In this document: positions 12,138-24,200 of the stretch, piece after piece
Layout of the letters: every line of letters begins with the position of its first letter
How positions within the stretch are numbered: position 1 is the first letter of the stretch
DNA from: Leishmania infantum JPCM5
Taxonomy: Eukaryota > Euglenozoa > Kinetoplastea > Trypanosomatida > Trypanosomatidae
Direction: 5' to 3'
Length of the DNA stretch: 64,000 bases
Assembly: GCF_000002875.2 (NCBI RefSeq)
Contig: NC_009404.2
Location: 285,501-349,500, forward strand
The notes under the pieces: generated by a model
Databases searched by the model: none
The model's input: the letters and a program-made list of their open reading frames with translations, nothing else
What the model was told of the DNA's origin: nothing
Program-made: the position numbers and the translations under genes

Positions 12138-12718
12138 GTGGGGTCTACACACGTATGTACACGTGTGTGTGTGTGTCTGTGGCCCTTTCTATATATGACA
12201 ATATATTCGTTTATTTTCTTTTTGCTGTGGCCCGCACGCAGCTGCTGCGTGGTTGCAGACCTCAGTTGCACATCCGTTTTGGGAGAGGGGGAGGGCTTGT
12301 ATGCTCTCCCTCTCCATCCCTCTCTCTTTGCCTTCTCTTCATTGCACGATCAAAATGTTTTACCTCCTTTTTTCCCCCTTTTCCGAACCTGATATTGTGC
12401 CTGTTGTCTTCCTCCTCCTTTCACCACCTGCCTTCACGCCACCACCCACACCCCACCCTCTTCGACTGTCTGACTGGTTGTGTGTACGCGCGGGTGTGTG
12501 TGTGTGTGTGGCAGGGTGGGACTGTCTCGGGTGGTAGTGGATGTCGCTACCTGATCCTCTGCGTCAGCGCCGTTATCGTCGATGATGGCGCTAATCGTAT
12601 AACTTGCCTGTTTCTCTCTTCCCTTTCGCTCTTTTCTTTTTTTCGTTCCCCTTCATCTCCGCACTGTTCAACACATCTATATCCACATATAGAGAGAGGT
12701 AGAGGGAGATATAGACGC

Positions 12719-12736
12719 CTATATATATATATATAT
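12719..12736. repeat. (TA)n microsatellite
   Basis: A run of alternating T and A in otherwise C/T-rich spacer. Similar runs occur at about 13331-13346 and 47784-47799. Confidence 0.9.
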
Positions 12737-14279
12737 TTTCACGAGTGTGTGTGTGTATGTGTGCTCGCTTGTGAGGGCTGGTCTGCTCGATGTCGAGCTG
12801 TGGAAATAGCAGCAGAGTATAAATAAAAAAAATCGACGACAGCCTTGAACCTCCTTTTTTTTTTCGGTCACCGAAGCCTGCACACTTGTCTAATCATTAT
12901 CATGAACATCATCATCCTTCTCTCTTCGTCACGCACCCGCTCCTTTGTTCTTCTTTCTCCCTCTCTGGTCGTTGTGTGTGTGTGTGTACTCATCTGTGAG
13001 CTTTTCTTTTTTTTTGGGGGGGGGTGTTTGTGTGTTTTGCTCTCCTCTTTCTTGTTTTTGTTTCTTGCGTTGGATTTGCCTGCCTTCTTTCTCTGCCTGC
13101 GCGCCTCTTATTTTCCCTCGTCTTGTGTGTGCACGTTCTTTGCAAGGTTTTGTTGCTCCGTTTTTTTTTTTTCGGAGGGAGGAGGAGGAGGAGGAGGTTG
13201 TGACGGCGGGTGTCTTTTTCGTTGACCGCTGTTTGGGTGTTTGTTCTTGTCTTCTTTTCTGCTTCTTTCGGGGTACTTAAGTAACCCGTACGAGGCACTG
13301 AAAGGTGTGTGTATGCGTATGTACGGAAAGATATATATATATATATAGATGTGTGTCTATGTCTGTCTGTCGGTGTGTGTTTTGCTTGTCGACACGGTAA
13401 TAACTACCCAGAAATATATACTAGGAGTGCAGCCAGCACACAGGAACACAGACAGACACAGACACAAGCAGAAACTATAACAACAAAAAAAAAGAAAACG
13501 GTCACCATCATCTTCGAACGGTAACACGCACACGCACCAAATATAGATAAACATGCACCAATACTCATTATCATCGACACTATTTATTATTATTTATCCC
13601 CCCTACCCCCTCTCTTTTTTTAAATTTCTCCACCTTCCCCGGGTGGGGGATATCAGGGTTCTTCTTGTCTCTTTTTGGGGGGGTTGTCTTTGTGTCCTTT
13701 GCATGCCGCCCATTCCCCTGTCTGTCTGGTAATTGGCCCCCCTCCCCCTCCCTCCCTCCCTTCCTTCCTCCCGCCCGCCCGCCCGCCTTTTCCGTGTGGG
13801 TGTCGGTGCGTGGGCGTTCCGATGCTTTCCCTATTGTTGTTGCTCTGGTCTCTCTCCCTCCCTTCACCTCATATACATCTCGGATGATGCGGGGACCACC
13901 TCAGTGCTGAGCCACAGGCCCCAGTATTTCACCCTGCGTGTGTGGGGAAGCCAAGCAGCCGGCAGCATGCCCTCCGGGTCTTTTTGCGGACTCTTGGCAT
14001 CAGCGGAGAACTCTGGGCTGGCGCATTACCGAAGAGAGTTGCAGCCACGATCACGCTTGAACCAGCTCGCTATGATTTGCGTCGAGGATTCAGCAAGTAT
14101 GCGCATCCACCACCTGTTTTCTCTGCCTTTGCCGCGTTGCAGTGATGTTGAGCATGATCCATGGGTCTGGCCTGCGCTGTACGCGGTGGCATTACGGTGG
14201 GCTGAACGACACCAGACAGTGCTAGTTGGCCCAGCTCCTTGGCGAACCTCCGATGCAGATCTGTATTCGGCAAGAGAGG

Positions 14280-14379
14280 NNNNNNNNNNNNNNNNNNNNN
14301 NNNNNNNNNNNNNNNNNNNNNNNNNNNNNNNNNNNNNNNNNNNNNNNNNNNNNNNNNNNNNNNNNNNNNNNNNNNNNNN
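14280..14379. other. Assembly gap (100 N)
   Basis: Exactly 100 N, a usual placeholder for a gap of unknown size. It sits inside the retroposon just upstream of the reverse transcriptase remnants, so the true length of the element is unknown. Confidence 0.98.
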
Positions 14380-14415
14380 CGCGTCCTGCTCGTGGAAAGA
14401 GGGGCACAGTGAGCC

Positions 14416-15530
14416 CCTCCTGAAACCGCACAAGCCCGACGGCGGTCCCGCGCCCGACCGCCCTGCGACGTTGACCATGAATCTATGCAAGCCGCTCGAA
14501 CGAATGAGCTCGCGACGACTGCGCGACCATCTGGCAGGCAAGCCCCCGTCCCCGACCGCAGCGTCCTGACTTCCGTCCCCGCCGCTCCACCGCGGACCTC
14601 TGTACTTGCTCCTCCGCAAAGTCATGCAGCGTGCTCGGCAGGTGCGAAAATCGGAGCGGCGCTTGCAGACCCTACGCTCGCGTCTTCGGCTGTGTAGATC
14701 ACAGCACTGAGGAGAGTCAAGCTGTAGGCCCGTACCGTACTCGCTGGGTCATGGATTACTTGCATGCGGAGACCCGCAAGGGTCAGTCCTAGGCCCTCTC
14801 CTCTTCATCCTTGTGGCGGACCCGCTGGGTGTGGAGCAGTAGAGCGGGGGCTTGGCCTGCTGCGAGGGCACGCCTCTCATCCGAGGCACGGAGGAGCAAG
14901 CGTGGCTGCTGTTGCGGGGCCGCTCTCCCTCCTCACGGGCCGCGCAACGGCCGAAGAGGGCCTATGGCGGCGTACCTTGGCACAACTGCGGGCGCTACGA
15001 TCCCGTCGCAAGCGCCTCTCATTTTCGGTTGTCTTTGCCCCTTGGACGCTGCAGTACGATGAGGAAGTTGGCAAGTTTGCGAAATCAGCAATGTCAGTGG
15101 AGCCGACGCCGACTGCATGGATCAGCGATCCGATCACCGCTTCTCAGCCGCCATGCGGGCATCCCCCCAAAATCGCGGTGCAGGATGCGGCACGCCACAA
15201 CGAGAGGTACTCGACGGCCACCGTTCCACACCAATGAGCAAGGATTCTGAGCTCACCGAGCGGCAGGAGTCCACCGTCGCCCAGCTCCATACGGGTCGCA
15301 TGGAGTGCGGATGCTGCGCTGGCTGCTCCTCCGCTAGCGTCGTGGTACTCCCCCCCCCGCCCCCGCGTGCTTCTGCTATGAGAGCGTCCGCTCTGGCGCT
15401 GCGCCGAAGACGCTACGCGAGATTTGCGGATCGCTCGAGGCCCAGAGCACACCTCATTTCACGCTGTGGCCTTGCGTGCAATGATGTGAGTGCACATGTG
15501 CTCCTTGCGCTGCGTGAGCCTCCTCCGTTC
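14416..15530 (+). pseudogene. Reverse transcriptase, RNase H and C-terminal remnants of the DIRE
   Basis: Recognisable pieces in order. At 14416-14540, LLKPHKPDGG...LERMSSRRLRDHL matches the start of LINE reverse transcriptases. At 14568-14600, DFRPRRSTADL matches the GFR..RST motif. At 14676-14708, ARVFGCVDHST corresponds to the catalytic AFDxVDH motif but with the first Asp changed to Gly. At 14771-14827, DPQGSVLGPLLFIL lies in a different frame and is followed by a stop. No FADD/YADD motif is found. At about 14920-15095 comes an RNase H tail (LSFSVVF...YDEEVGKFAKSAM) whose usual His-Cys-Gly is replaced. At 15249-15300, ELTERQESTVAQLHTG resembles the post-RNase H segment of ingi elements, and near 15465 a CGLAC...AHVLL stretch resembles the Cys/His end. 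At least three frame changes and several stops rule out function. Confidence 0.85.
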
Positions 15531-16584
15531 GGTGTCTGTGGCTGCCCCCTGCGCCCCCCTTCAGAATGGCAGGCTGTGAGCCCTTCGTGCCCAGGCACAT
15601 GCCTCTCCGCGGGCCCATTCCGCTCAGCGCACCCACTGCGGTGAAAGGTGTGCGAATTCGGGAGAAGGCGGAGTGTCCCTGCCGCCACAGGCTCACGGCA
15701 GCGTCCCATCTGCCGCGGCACATGCGGGCAAGCCGTCCAGACACGCCCCCATGGCATCGACGGAAATGGAATGTAATAACAGCGAGCCCCCCCATCCCCA
15801 GGCAGCAACGCCGTCCTGACGCAGAGCCCAGGATGCAAGAGTGCGAGCGCTGTGCGCACGAGCTGTCAAGTACGGCTGGCATGGCGTATCGCATCCGACC
15901 AAAGCATCCCGAGGCTGGCAGAGCGCGACTGATGGACGAGAAAGGTGCGAAGAGACTCGAAACCGACCAGCCCCACAGTGCATGCGCGCGAAGCATGCGG
16001 CATCCTCTCCATGTGACCGGGTGGGCTGATGAGGCGCAGACGCCGGAGGCATCACGCCAGCACCGCGAGTTGCACCAGCGAGTCCTCTCCAGGCTCACAT
16101 GTGTGGCGAGTCCCCACACCCTATCATGCAATGCCGCGGCTTGAAGCGACTTAGGAAGAGGCACGGCGTGCCGGCCGGGTGCAGGGCCTCAGCGAGGGCC
16201 CTGGCCTGAGGCTGGCCAACCTCCTCCCGGAGCTCATCGGGCATGCGCCTAGACCCATCCCCTACTACCCGCACGGCAGACGTCACCGCCACCGCCCTCG
16301 AGCAGGACCCTGGACGCGGCCCGCACAGGTCAAGGCATGCAGTTCACGCAAGGCCGCCTGGCGCCGGTCGCGCAGCACGTACCTGACGAAGGGCCGAGGG
16401 AGGAGAGGGCGAGCCCGTACGACGCACGGCCCCGATTCGACGGCAGGGCGGTTCGTTCTAGAGGGTCGGGGATGGTGCCGTGGTGCAGCAGGGCCAGGTG
16501 AGCGGTGGTTGCCTGCATCTATCGGCTGACTTGTACGTGGTGGGATGGGCGCGTGGGAGGATATGTGAAACGAGCAAAAAAAAA

Positions 16585-19500
16585 GGATGTTGTGTGTGCG
16601 TTCGCCTGTGTGTGCGTGGATGTACTGCTTATGGTTTTCGCTCATGTCTTTCTTTGCATGTTAGCTCTTGCTGGATGGCTCTGTGCTGTGGTTGTGCTTC
16701 TCCTACTCGGGTGCCATTTGGGTTTTGTTTTCTGTGCGTGGGTTTTTTTTGTGCTGTGCTGTCTGTCTGTCTTCTTCGTCGTCCTCGTCCAGCCCTCCCC
16801 CTCCCGCTTCTGTAAATACTCTCTTTCTCCCTTACGATCACGCTGTTGGTGTTTTGTTTGTTGTCTGACCAGCTGTCTCTATCCCCAACTCAAACTCGCC
16901 GACTCGATCAGTCGCTGCACTCTACAGTGCCTCGGCGTATGCACGACTGTTCTTCGTGTGGTTGTTTTACCGCACGGTCTCTCTCTCCATCGTGTACGTC
17001 AACGACATGAAGCGGACAAAGAAAAAAAGGAAGCAGAGAAGCACAGCGATAATAACGTCAACGGCGAAACCCCTCCCCTACAAAAACAAAAAGAAAACAG
17101 CGACATTATTGACGAAGATTATGGTGACTGGAACGACGGCAGCACCACATCTGTGTTCGCTCTCTCTCTGTGTATGTTCTCAGTTCACTACCCTCTTCCC
17201 TCCCCCCCCCACCCACACACACACACACCACCAACGCCTCGTCTCTTTCTGCTTTCGTTATTTCCGGTGTCTATCTCCGTTTTTTTCCGTTGTTAAGGTT
17301 TCGACTGCTCTTCCCTGTGGGTCGCCTTCCATGAGCAAGCACTTCTTCGACAACGACGACGACTGTGACTGCCCACGGCTGTGGTGAGTCGTCGTCGTCG
17401 TTGTAATATGATCTCTGCGACTGACTCTTCTATCGCTTCTCGGGTTTTGTTTTTGTTTTTTGTTTGCTGGCTTTTTCTCTCTCCTCACGCCCTGCGGCCT
17501 TTTCTTGTTGTTGGCGGAGGGAGGGAGAGGTTCTTGTCCCTTGCTCTTCGTTGTTTGTCGTGTGATGTCAGCGGTGCGTAGCGTCCTTCTTAGTGACGAT
17601 GAAGACAAACGCCCGTATACGCCAAGCGAGTGAGCGGTAGACAAGCAAAGAAGGAAGGCGGAAGGACTCTTCAATGGTAATGTGTGGCCACCCCCCCCCC
17701 ACTAGCCCACCCACCCACCCACCCCCCCCCACACACACTCACACGTGTATGGAGAGGGGGAGGGGGCAAGGGACGACGCATGAGAATAAAGGAACCAACA
17801 AAATGTTCTTTATTTTTTTTTTGATTTGTACAGAGAAAAAGACGGGAAAAAAGCGAAAGGATTCGCAAAGCCGCGTGGACGCCAGCCCTGCAGACGCCCG
17901 TGACTTCTCTTGGTTTGGACTAGAGTCCTCTCTTCCTCACTCTCCGTCTCCCTCGCGCTGGCTCATCGTTCTCTGCGCCTGGTCGGGCATCCGTGCGCAT
18001 GCGGAGAGAGAGAGGATGGCAACGCGCCACGCCGTGTGTGTGCGTGCGCGCGCAAGCCAGCTCTCTTTTTATCCTTTCAAGCTCCCTCCCTGCCCAGTAG
18101 CCTGGGTTGATGGACGTGGAGGACACCTGCTCTCCTCCTTCGTTGTAGGTGCCACCCTTCTTGAATATCTATTCGTCGTTCCTCCTTTCTTCCTCTCTCG
18201 CACTCTCCCTCCCCAAACTTTCCCATCCATCCATTCATCCCAACCCATGCGACATCTACGGTCACTGCGCAACGGCAGCAACTCCTAAACGCATCCACAC
18301 AGCAATACGTGCGCGTTCTCTTATTTCACGGGGAGCGTTTTTTTTTTGCTCCTTCCTGTTGGCTCTGCTGTGCTCTGAGTCACCAGCAGTGCCAGCGACG
18401 TTGCACGCACACACAAGAACTTGCAAGACGCAATCATTACGCATCGTTTTACCTTGTCGTTCCTTTATCTCCCATTTTTCGCCATCCCACACCATTTACC
18501 ACTCCGCCCACCCACTTCCCTCCCCGCCTCTGCGGCTTCCCTCACTTTTGCCGGCGGCACAAGGCCAGTCGTGGTGCTTCTTCGTCTCTATCTCTTGTGT
18601 GTCTGTTTCTATCTTTCCATCTGCATCGTCTCCCCCGCTCTTCTCGCATCGTAGGGTGCACTCATTTTTGTGTGTGTGTGTGTGTGTCTGCCTGTCCGGA
18701 AAGTCGACGTTAACGGCACTTGCTCAAGCTCAGGGTGCCAAGCAGCGCTAAAGCAGGTGGCAGAGACCTCTCAAGGTGCGCACGCGCGACCCATCGAGGC
18801 AGGGAGCGCGAACACCTGGAGGCGGCAGAGGTCATGCGAAGGGTGCGAACCTTAGCCGGGCCCTAAGTAGCGCTAGTGAACGAAAAGCGCACCAAGCAGG
18901 CAGCGAGAAGAGCACGAAGTCTGGCAGAGAGACGGAGAACGCACTAGAACTGCCAAAGCTGCCGAGACGCGCACGCCTGACTCGCCGTGTAGCGAGGCTC
19001 TTATCTAGCTTCCGTGCACAGCAACGCGCGCAGCCCTTCTCCCTTATCGGCGTATCTGCACTCTACACGCACACACACATACACACACGTCACCTCATCT
19101 CAGCCGTTTCTCCCCTGCAGCCTTTTTGTTTGCCGGTGTTTGTTTTCTCTCTTGTTCCGCCTTGTCCTCTACGAGCATCTGCCTCATCTGGTCGCGACAG
19201 CTCAGCCGGTTTCCCCATCACAGAGAAAGCGAGAGACGCCCACGCATATACGCATTCTCTGCTGCACCCGTGTGTTAGAGTAGGTTTTTGTTCTTCTTCA
19301 ACTTGTTCGCTGCAGTCACCACCGCCCATCATCTGCCGTCCCGCCACCAGCACCACCAACTGCTCCTCTTCCTCTTTCGCTCGCCTTCTGCTCTAGGTTC
19401 CTCCGTCACCTCCCTTCACCATCTTTGCCACTCACAGTTTTTTCTGTTCAGCCATAAATTTTATACATCACCGGATCTCTGCAGGCGAAGACAGGAAGCC

Positions 19501-21234
19501 CACACGCCGGAACGGAGAGTGTCTGCGCGTGAGTATCACTGCTTGTGTGTGTGTGTGTGTGTGCGTATGTATTCTCAGGTTTCGCTGTCGCTGCACCTTC
19601 TTTTCTTTTTGTTTTGGTGTTCGGGTTTTTTCCCATTGTTGTTGTTCTTGCTGGGCGTGCCGCTACCCTCTCTTGTCTCGTTGATTGTTTGGATGTTTTG
19701 GTGGGTTTGCTTCTTTTTTTTTTCGTGTGTGTTTGTGTGTGCGTGTGTGCGTTCCGGCGGCCGCATTGCTTGTACATAAATATATATATATACATCGCTT
19801 CTTTTGCCCTCTCGGCGATATTGATCGTCCCTCCTTCTCCTCCTCCTCTCATCACCGCCAGCAGCGTGCTCCCTCGCTATCCGCACGTGCGAACGCGCAC
19901 AGACACGTTGCACGCAGCGTCCCTCCGCTCCTCGTCGTTTTGCGTCTCTCTTCCGCGCTCTTCCTGCCCGTGTTGTTCGTGAACAAGAACACAGACAGAC
20001 GTGCCTTTTCGACTCCGTCCTGCATTCTCCTCTGCTTGCGAGCACTCGTCTCTCTTCTGTTTTGGTTTTTTGATTTTTATCTTGCATTCGTGTGTGTGTG
20101 TGCGCGCGTGTGTGTGTTCTGTCCGCCCTTCACGTGCTGGTCGCTTTCCTTTCGTTTTCGATTCGTTGATCTCTCTGCTAACCTGCGGCTCCACTGTGCT
20201 AACCAAGCGATAGAAGGGCAAAAAGACGCAAACAGCGATGGCAGCAGCGAGCCGCCCTGCAGCTGCGCACACCAATCACAAATAGCGAAAAGGAGGCAGG
20301 AATAAAGAGAGGGCATACACCGTATCGTGGAACCGTTGTCATCGCTGCTGATCGCCTCCTCACTTTACTGGCAAGCACAGGCAGAGGGAGACAGCGAGCG
20401 AGACAGAGAAAGAGCAAGCGAAACACACAGACGAGTATCTATCCTCTCCTTGAGGACGGAGGCTTTTGTTTTTTCTTCATTCGCGTATTGTGGTCCGCTC
20501 GTAGCGCATCTCTTGTGGTGTGTACCTCGACCACCACCAACACCCTCCTCGCACAAGTGCCCGCACACAGGCAAACACGCACATCATCCTTTCTTTGTCG
20601 GAGGGAGGGTCTTCGTTCCGTGCCTTGGCGTCTTCTTTCTTTTTCGCCGTGAGCTCTGCTCTCGTGTGGCGGCTCGATTCGTTTGTTTTTTCCGCTGTTG
20701 TGGTGGTGATCGTCGTCGTCTTGTCGTCCCTCGAGCTTTCCTCCCTTACGCACTCTGTGCGTGTTCGCCGTGGTGGGAGCGGGCGTGCTGTGCTGATTTG
20801 GTGTGTGTGTGTGTGTGTGCGTGTGTGTGTGTGTATGCACGGCTAGCAAGGCCGAAAATCAGAGCTGAATAGAAGTACGACCTCCGACGCTATCATCACA
20901 CCAGCAAGCGGAAAAGAATATTATTCGTTTTTTTTTCCACGCTGGCTGTAGACACCTGTCGCACACACACACACGTGCAACATACGCACGTGCGCACACC
21001 GTGTCCCCTCCACTCAACCGCAAGGAGCATAAAAGGGAGCAAGGCCTTCACAAACACCGTCACAACACAGCAGCAAGCAACAAAATCGGAAAGGCGTCGA
21101 ACAAGTCACCTTGCATCGAAAAAAAGAGGGAGAGAGGTGAAAGCGAAGCAAGGCGTGGAGACACTGTACATCTGTCCCTCTCTTCGTCGCCTGACTGTAG
21201 TTGTAAGGGTGCTGCTGCTGCAGCTGAAGTCAAC
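16585..21234. other. Long non-coding spacer and 5' leader of the giant kinase gene
   Basis: 4.6 kb without a convincing gene. It is C/T-rich on the + strand, with many (TG)n runs (for example near 18670, 19542, 20089 and 20800) and mononucleotide runs. A short higher-GC patch at about 18700-19050 has an open frame, but its composition is not gene-like. The last 60 bases hold the splice acceptor of the kinase gene. Confidence 0.65.
21171..21200 (+). promoter_or_regulatory. Trans-splice acceptor upstream of the giant kinase
   Basis: A C/T-rich stretch ends in the AG at 21199-21200, 34 bases before the ATG at 21235. It supports this ATG and argues against the in-frame upstream GTG codons. Confidence 0.55.
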
Positions 21235-24200
21235 ATGTCCGACTTTTCTTCTTCCTCGAGTGACAGCAGCAGCGACGACGGCATATTCACGCGGCGAGTA
21301 GAGTTTCAGCAGCGGCAGCGTGGAGCATCCTCATCATCTAGCGTTCCAGCTCTAGGGTCGTCTGCCACTCGCGATGTAGTGGCCATTATATCTGAGAGCG
21401 CTCCGCCTTGTACGGTCGATGCAGTGGAAGCACCGGCTACGGCAGGAGCAACCACCAGTCGTGCACGCTCACAGCCCCCTGATGTCGCACCAGTAGTGCT
21501 GTCGGAGAGGGTCACCACTCAGACATCCCTGCAGAGCGCCTCTACGGGGTCTGAGGACAAGAGTAGCCCTGGTGGGTCGCCTGTTCAGCGGCGGCGTCGC
21601 CGTGTTGCAGGGACTCGGCCCCCAGCAATCAAGGGCGCACTCGGTAGCCCTACCGAGCCGAAACAGCAGCGAGGACGCCGCTCCTCCGTCTCCGATCCTG
21701 GGTCTCCCTTGGAGCTCCCGCCGCCCAGCCGCTCGTCGAGTCGACAGCGACGCACCTCGGTGCACTCCATGAGCACCGCGGACCTCGCAGCTGCCACTCT
21801 AGTGCGAGCGTCGTCCAACACGCTGTCGACATCCACCAACAAGCGTACAGGCGGTCGTGGCGGAGGCGGCGTTCGCCGCCGGTACCCTCGCGGTGCTGCC
21901 ACCACCTCTCTGCGCGCATTGTCACCCGTCTCGGTGTCGCCGACGGCCAGCGCTGTCAACGCCCGGCTGCTAAGCGATGAGGCTTACCTCGACATGTTCC
22001 ACATCCCGGCCCTCATCGCTCAACTTTCGCTATCGCTGATGGCGGCGAAGCCGATCGACCCGCGTGCGTTCACCCGCGACTGGCTGGCTGACCGCCTTGT
22101 GAGCGAAGAAGATGAAGACGACGATAACGCTGATGACGGTGGCGGCAGCACCAACAGTGGCAGCGGCGCCCGGGAGCAGGGGAGTCAAGTGCCGCCGAGC
22201 GACACAGCCGTCCTGACGCGCTCGACAGAGCTACCCAGCAGCACAAGTTTTGTATTCCAGGCCAGCGGCAGCACAATGGGCGACTTCGCCAGTGACAGCG
22301 GCGCCGCAAGGCCATGCTTGACGGAGGTCTCGTACCGCCAAGGTCGTTCAGGGCAACACTCGCGCCAACGCCGCCGAACCAACACGTCAGGTGAAGACGA
22401 AGCGGACGATGTAGCAAAGACACCGCTGGAGGCCGACAGCGACGGGGATAAAACCGGCACAGTCATCGATCGGCCCGCGTCCGTGGGGCACGCCTCGCGC
22501 AAGCGCAGGGCTTTTGAGCGGCGCGCGCAGCGGAAGGATCGGCAGAGCGTCGCGACGCCATCGGAGTCGCGACAGCGCGGTGTCTGCGGCATCAGCAATG
22601 GCGCTGAATCACGCAGAAACGAAATGTCCGCGTCCTCGAGGAACAATACGAGCGATGACGCTTACAGCCGCTCGCCTCGGTGTGGGTCGCTGTTGACCAC
22701 GCTAGCACCGCCGCCTGCAGAGGCCTGCGAGCACAGGGAGCCGCGAGCGGCGGAGTGTGAGGCGAGCAGTCCGATGCAGAGAAGCGAGGAAGCCGAACGA
22801 AATGCAACTGCAGCTGCGCCGAGCAGTCTCCCTCCCACACCCAAGACTTCCTCATCCTCTTCGCCCTCGTCATCATCGTCATCCTTCACCGCCTTCAGAT
22901 CTCCTGGAAGTGATGGTGTGGAGTGGGCACGTGTGGAACTTCAGTCGCGCCGAACAACAGTCGCCGGCTCCTCAGCCTCTGCCGACGTTGACATTCCGTC
23001 GTCTCACCGCAGGATGACAATGGAGAGCGAGTCCAGCACCTCGACGGAGGGGCTTTCAGCACCGCATGGGACCACCCACGGCGAGCACGAGGTACGCCAG
23101 AGCTCGAGCAGCTCACGCGCCGCTGAGACTGCTGTGAACGACGTTCCGGCTTTGGTGACGGTGGAACGCAAGGGCATCCATAAGAGCTGCAGCAGCAGTA
23201 GCAGCAGCAGTGCTGGTGATGGGGCACACGGGCTGGCGGCACTGGCGCATGACCGAGTTGGTCACACCAGCGGCCGAGCCATCGAGCTTTCTACTGCTGC
23301 TTCCTCGATGATCCGCCCAGAAGCCTCAGTGGCGAAGCGCGGTGCGGCCAAGGAGGAATTTTCGAGGAGCGACAACGAAGCAGAGGAAGGTGGAGAGGCA
23401 GAGCGTCACAGCAACTACGTCGCGGCTGACATAGCTGAGCCTGCGCACAGTACGACCCGTGGAAGTGAGAAGGACGCAGCAGACGCAGCAGCAGCGGCAG
23501 CAGAGAGCCACGGAAGGGACGGCGACGACGACTTCAGCTTCGCCATGTTTGTTCCCATCCTCGCTGTGGACGCGACGACGAACGAAGTGATTGACTACCG
23601 CGAAGCTGGGGTGTCACCGCCATCGGCGCCTGCGTTTTCTCCGACTAGCGGTGGCGCTTGTGCACTGCCGTCCTACCCCACCGTCAGCGCAAGTGGGGTC
23701 GGAGGCGGCCACCTTGCGCAGACCCACACCTCTACGGCTGTCACACAATCGTCAGGCTTTCCTCCGTACGCGACGCGACCCGTCTCCTCCACCTTCAACG
23801 TCTTGCCCACGCCGATGCTCGCCGACTTGGTGGGCGGCGGGGGGCTGACAAACACAAGCTTTGGCCGACGCGGTGTGCCGAACACCAGCTTTGGTCGGCG
23901 TCCCGCGCCCATGGCCGGTGCAGCAGGTCGCTACGTCGACCCAGCCGCTGGCGCCATGACAGGGAGCTCGTCACCGCCGGCCCCGTTCATCACGCCGCAC
24001 GCACCAATGGATTTGCCTGCACTTGGTGTTAGCGACGGCGTCGTGGACGGCGAGTCCCTGGAAAATCTGCAGTTGCTTGGCTTCCCAAAGCTGAATTCTA
24101 ACTTGGCGGCCGTCTCTGTCGGATCGGTTACTGGGGTTCGGACAAGCGGCTCTGTTGTTGTGGCTGGAGAGGCCGCTTCCGTGCGGGAGCGCAAGGCAGT

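Larger units (their letters stand above)
11245..13881. other. Non-coding spacer with microsatellites
   Basis: No credible gene. The stretch is C/T-rich on the + strand, with (GT)n near 12113-12137, (TA)n near 12719-12736 and 13331-13346, and G and T homopolymers. It is probably the 3' UTR of the 1,623-residue protein gene and flanking spacer, ending where the retroposon remnant begins. Confidence 0.7.
13882..16584 (+). mobile_element. Degenerate ingi/L1Tc-clade non-LTR retroposon (DIRE)
   Basis: This 2.7 kb block differs from its surroundings: it lacks C/T tracts and microsatellites and is evenly GC-rich. Read on the + strand across all three frames it gives, in the right order, pieces of a LINE reverse transcriptase, an RNase H and a Cys/His C-terminal region, all broken by stops and frameshifts. 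It ends in an A tract at 16576-16584, as expected for a non-LTR element. The left edge is set at the abrupt change in composition near 13882; both edges are approximate. A 100-base gap lies inside. Degenerate ingi-related elements are the known form of this clade in Leishmania, and their ends give rise to the short SIDER family. The element is surely inactive. Confidence 0.85.

Noticed and set aside
12113..12190. TG runs considered as CRISPR-like or telomeric repeats
   Set aside because: They are simple dinucleotide microsatellites without spacers and without TTAGGG units.
18776..19060. Higher-GC open frame in the leader region of the kinase gene
   Set aside because: Arg/Ser/Ala-rich with no family likeness; it continues into CA repeats and low complexity.
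21001..21234. Upstream in-frame extension of the giant kinase from GTG
   Set aside because: It has no ATG, its composition is A/G-rich leader, and a polypyrimidine-AG site lies inside it just before ATG 21235.
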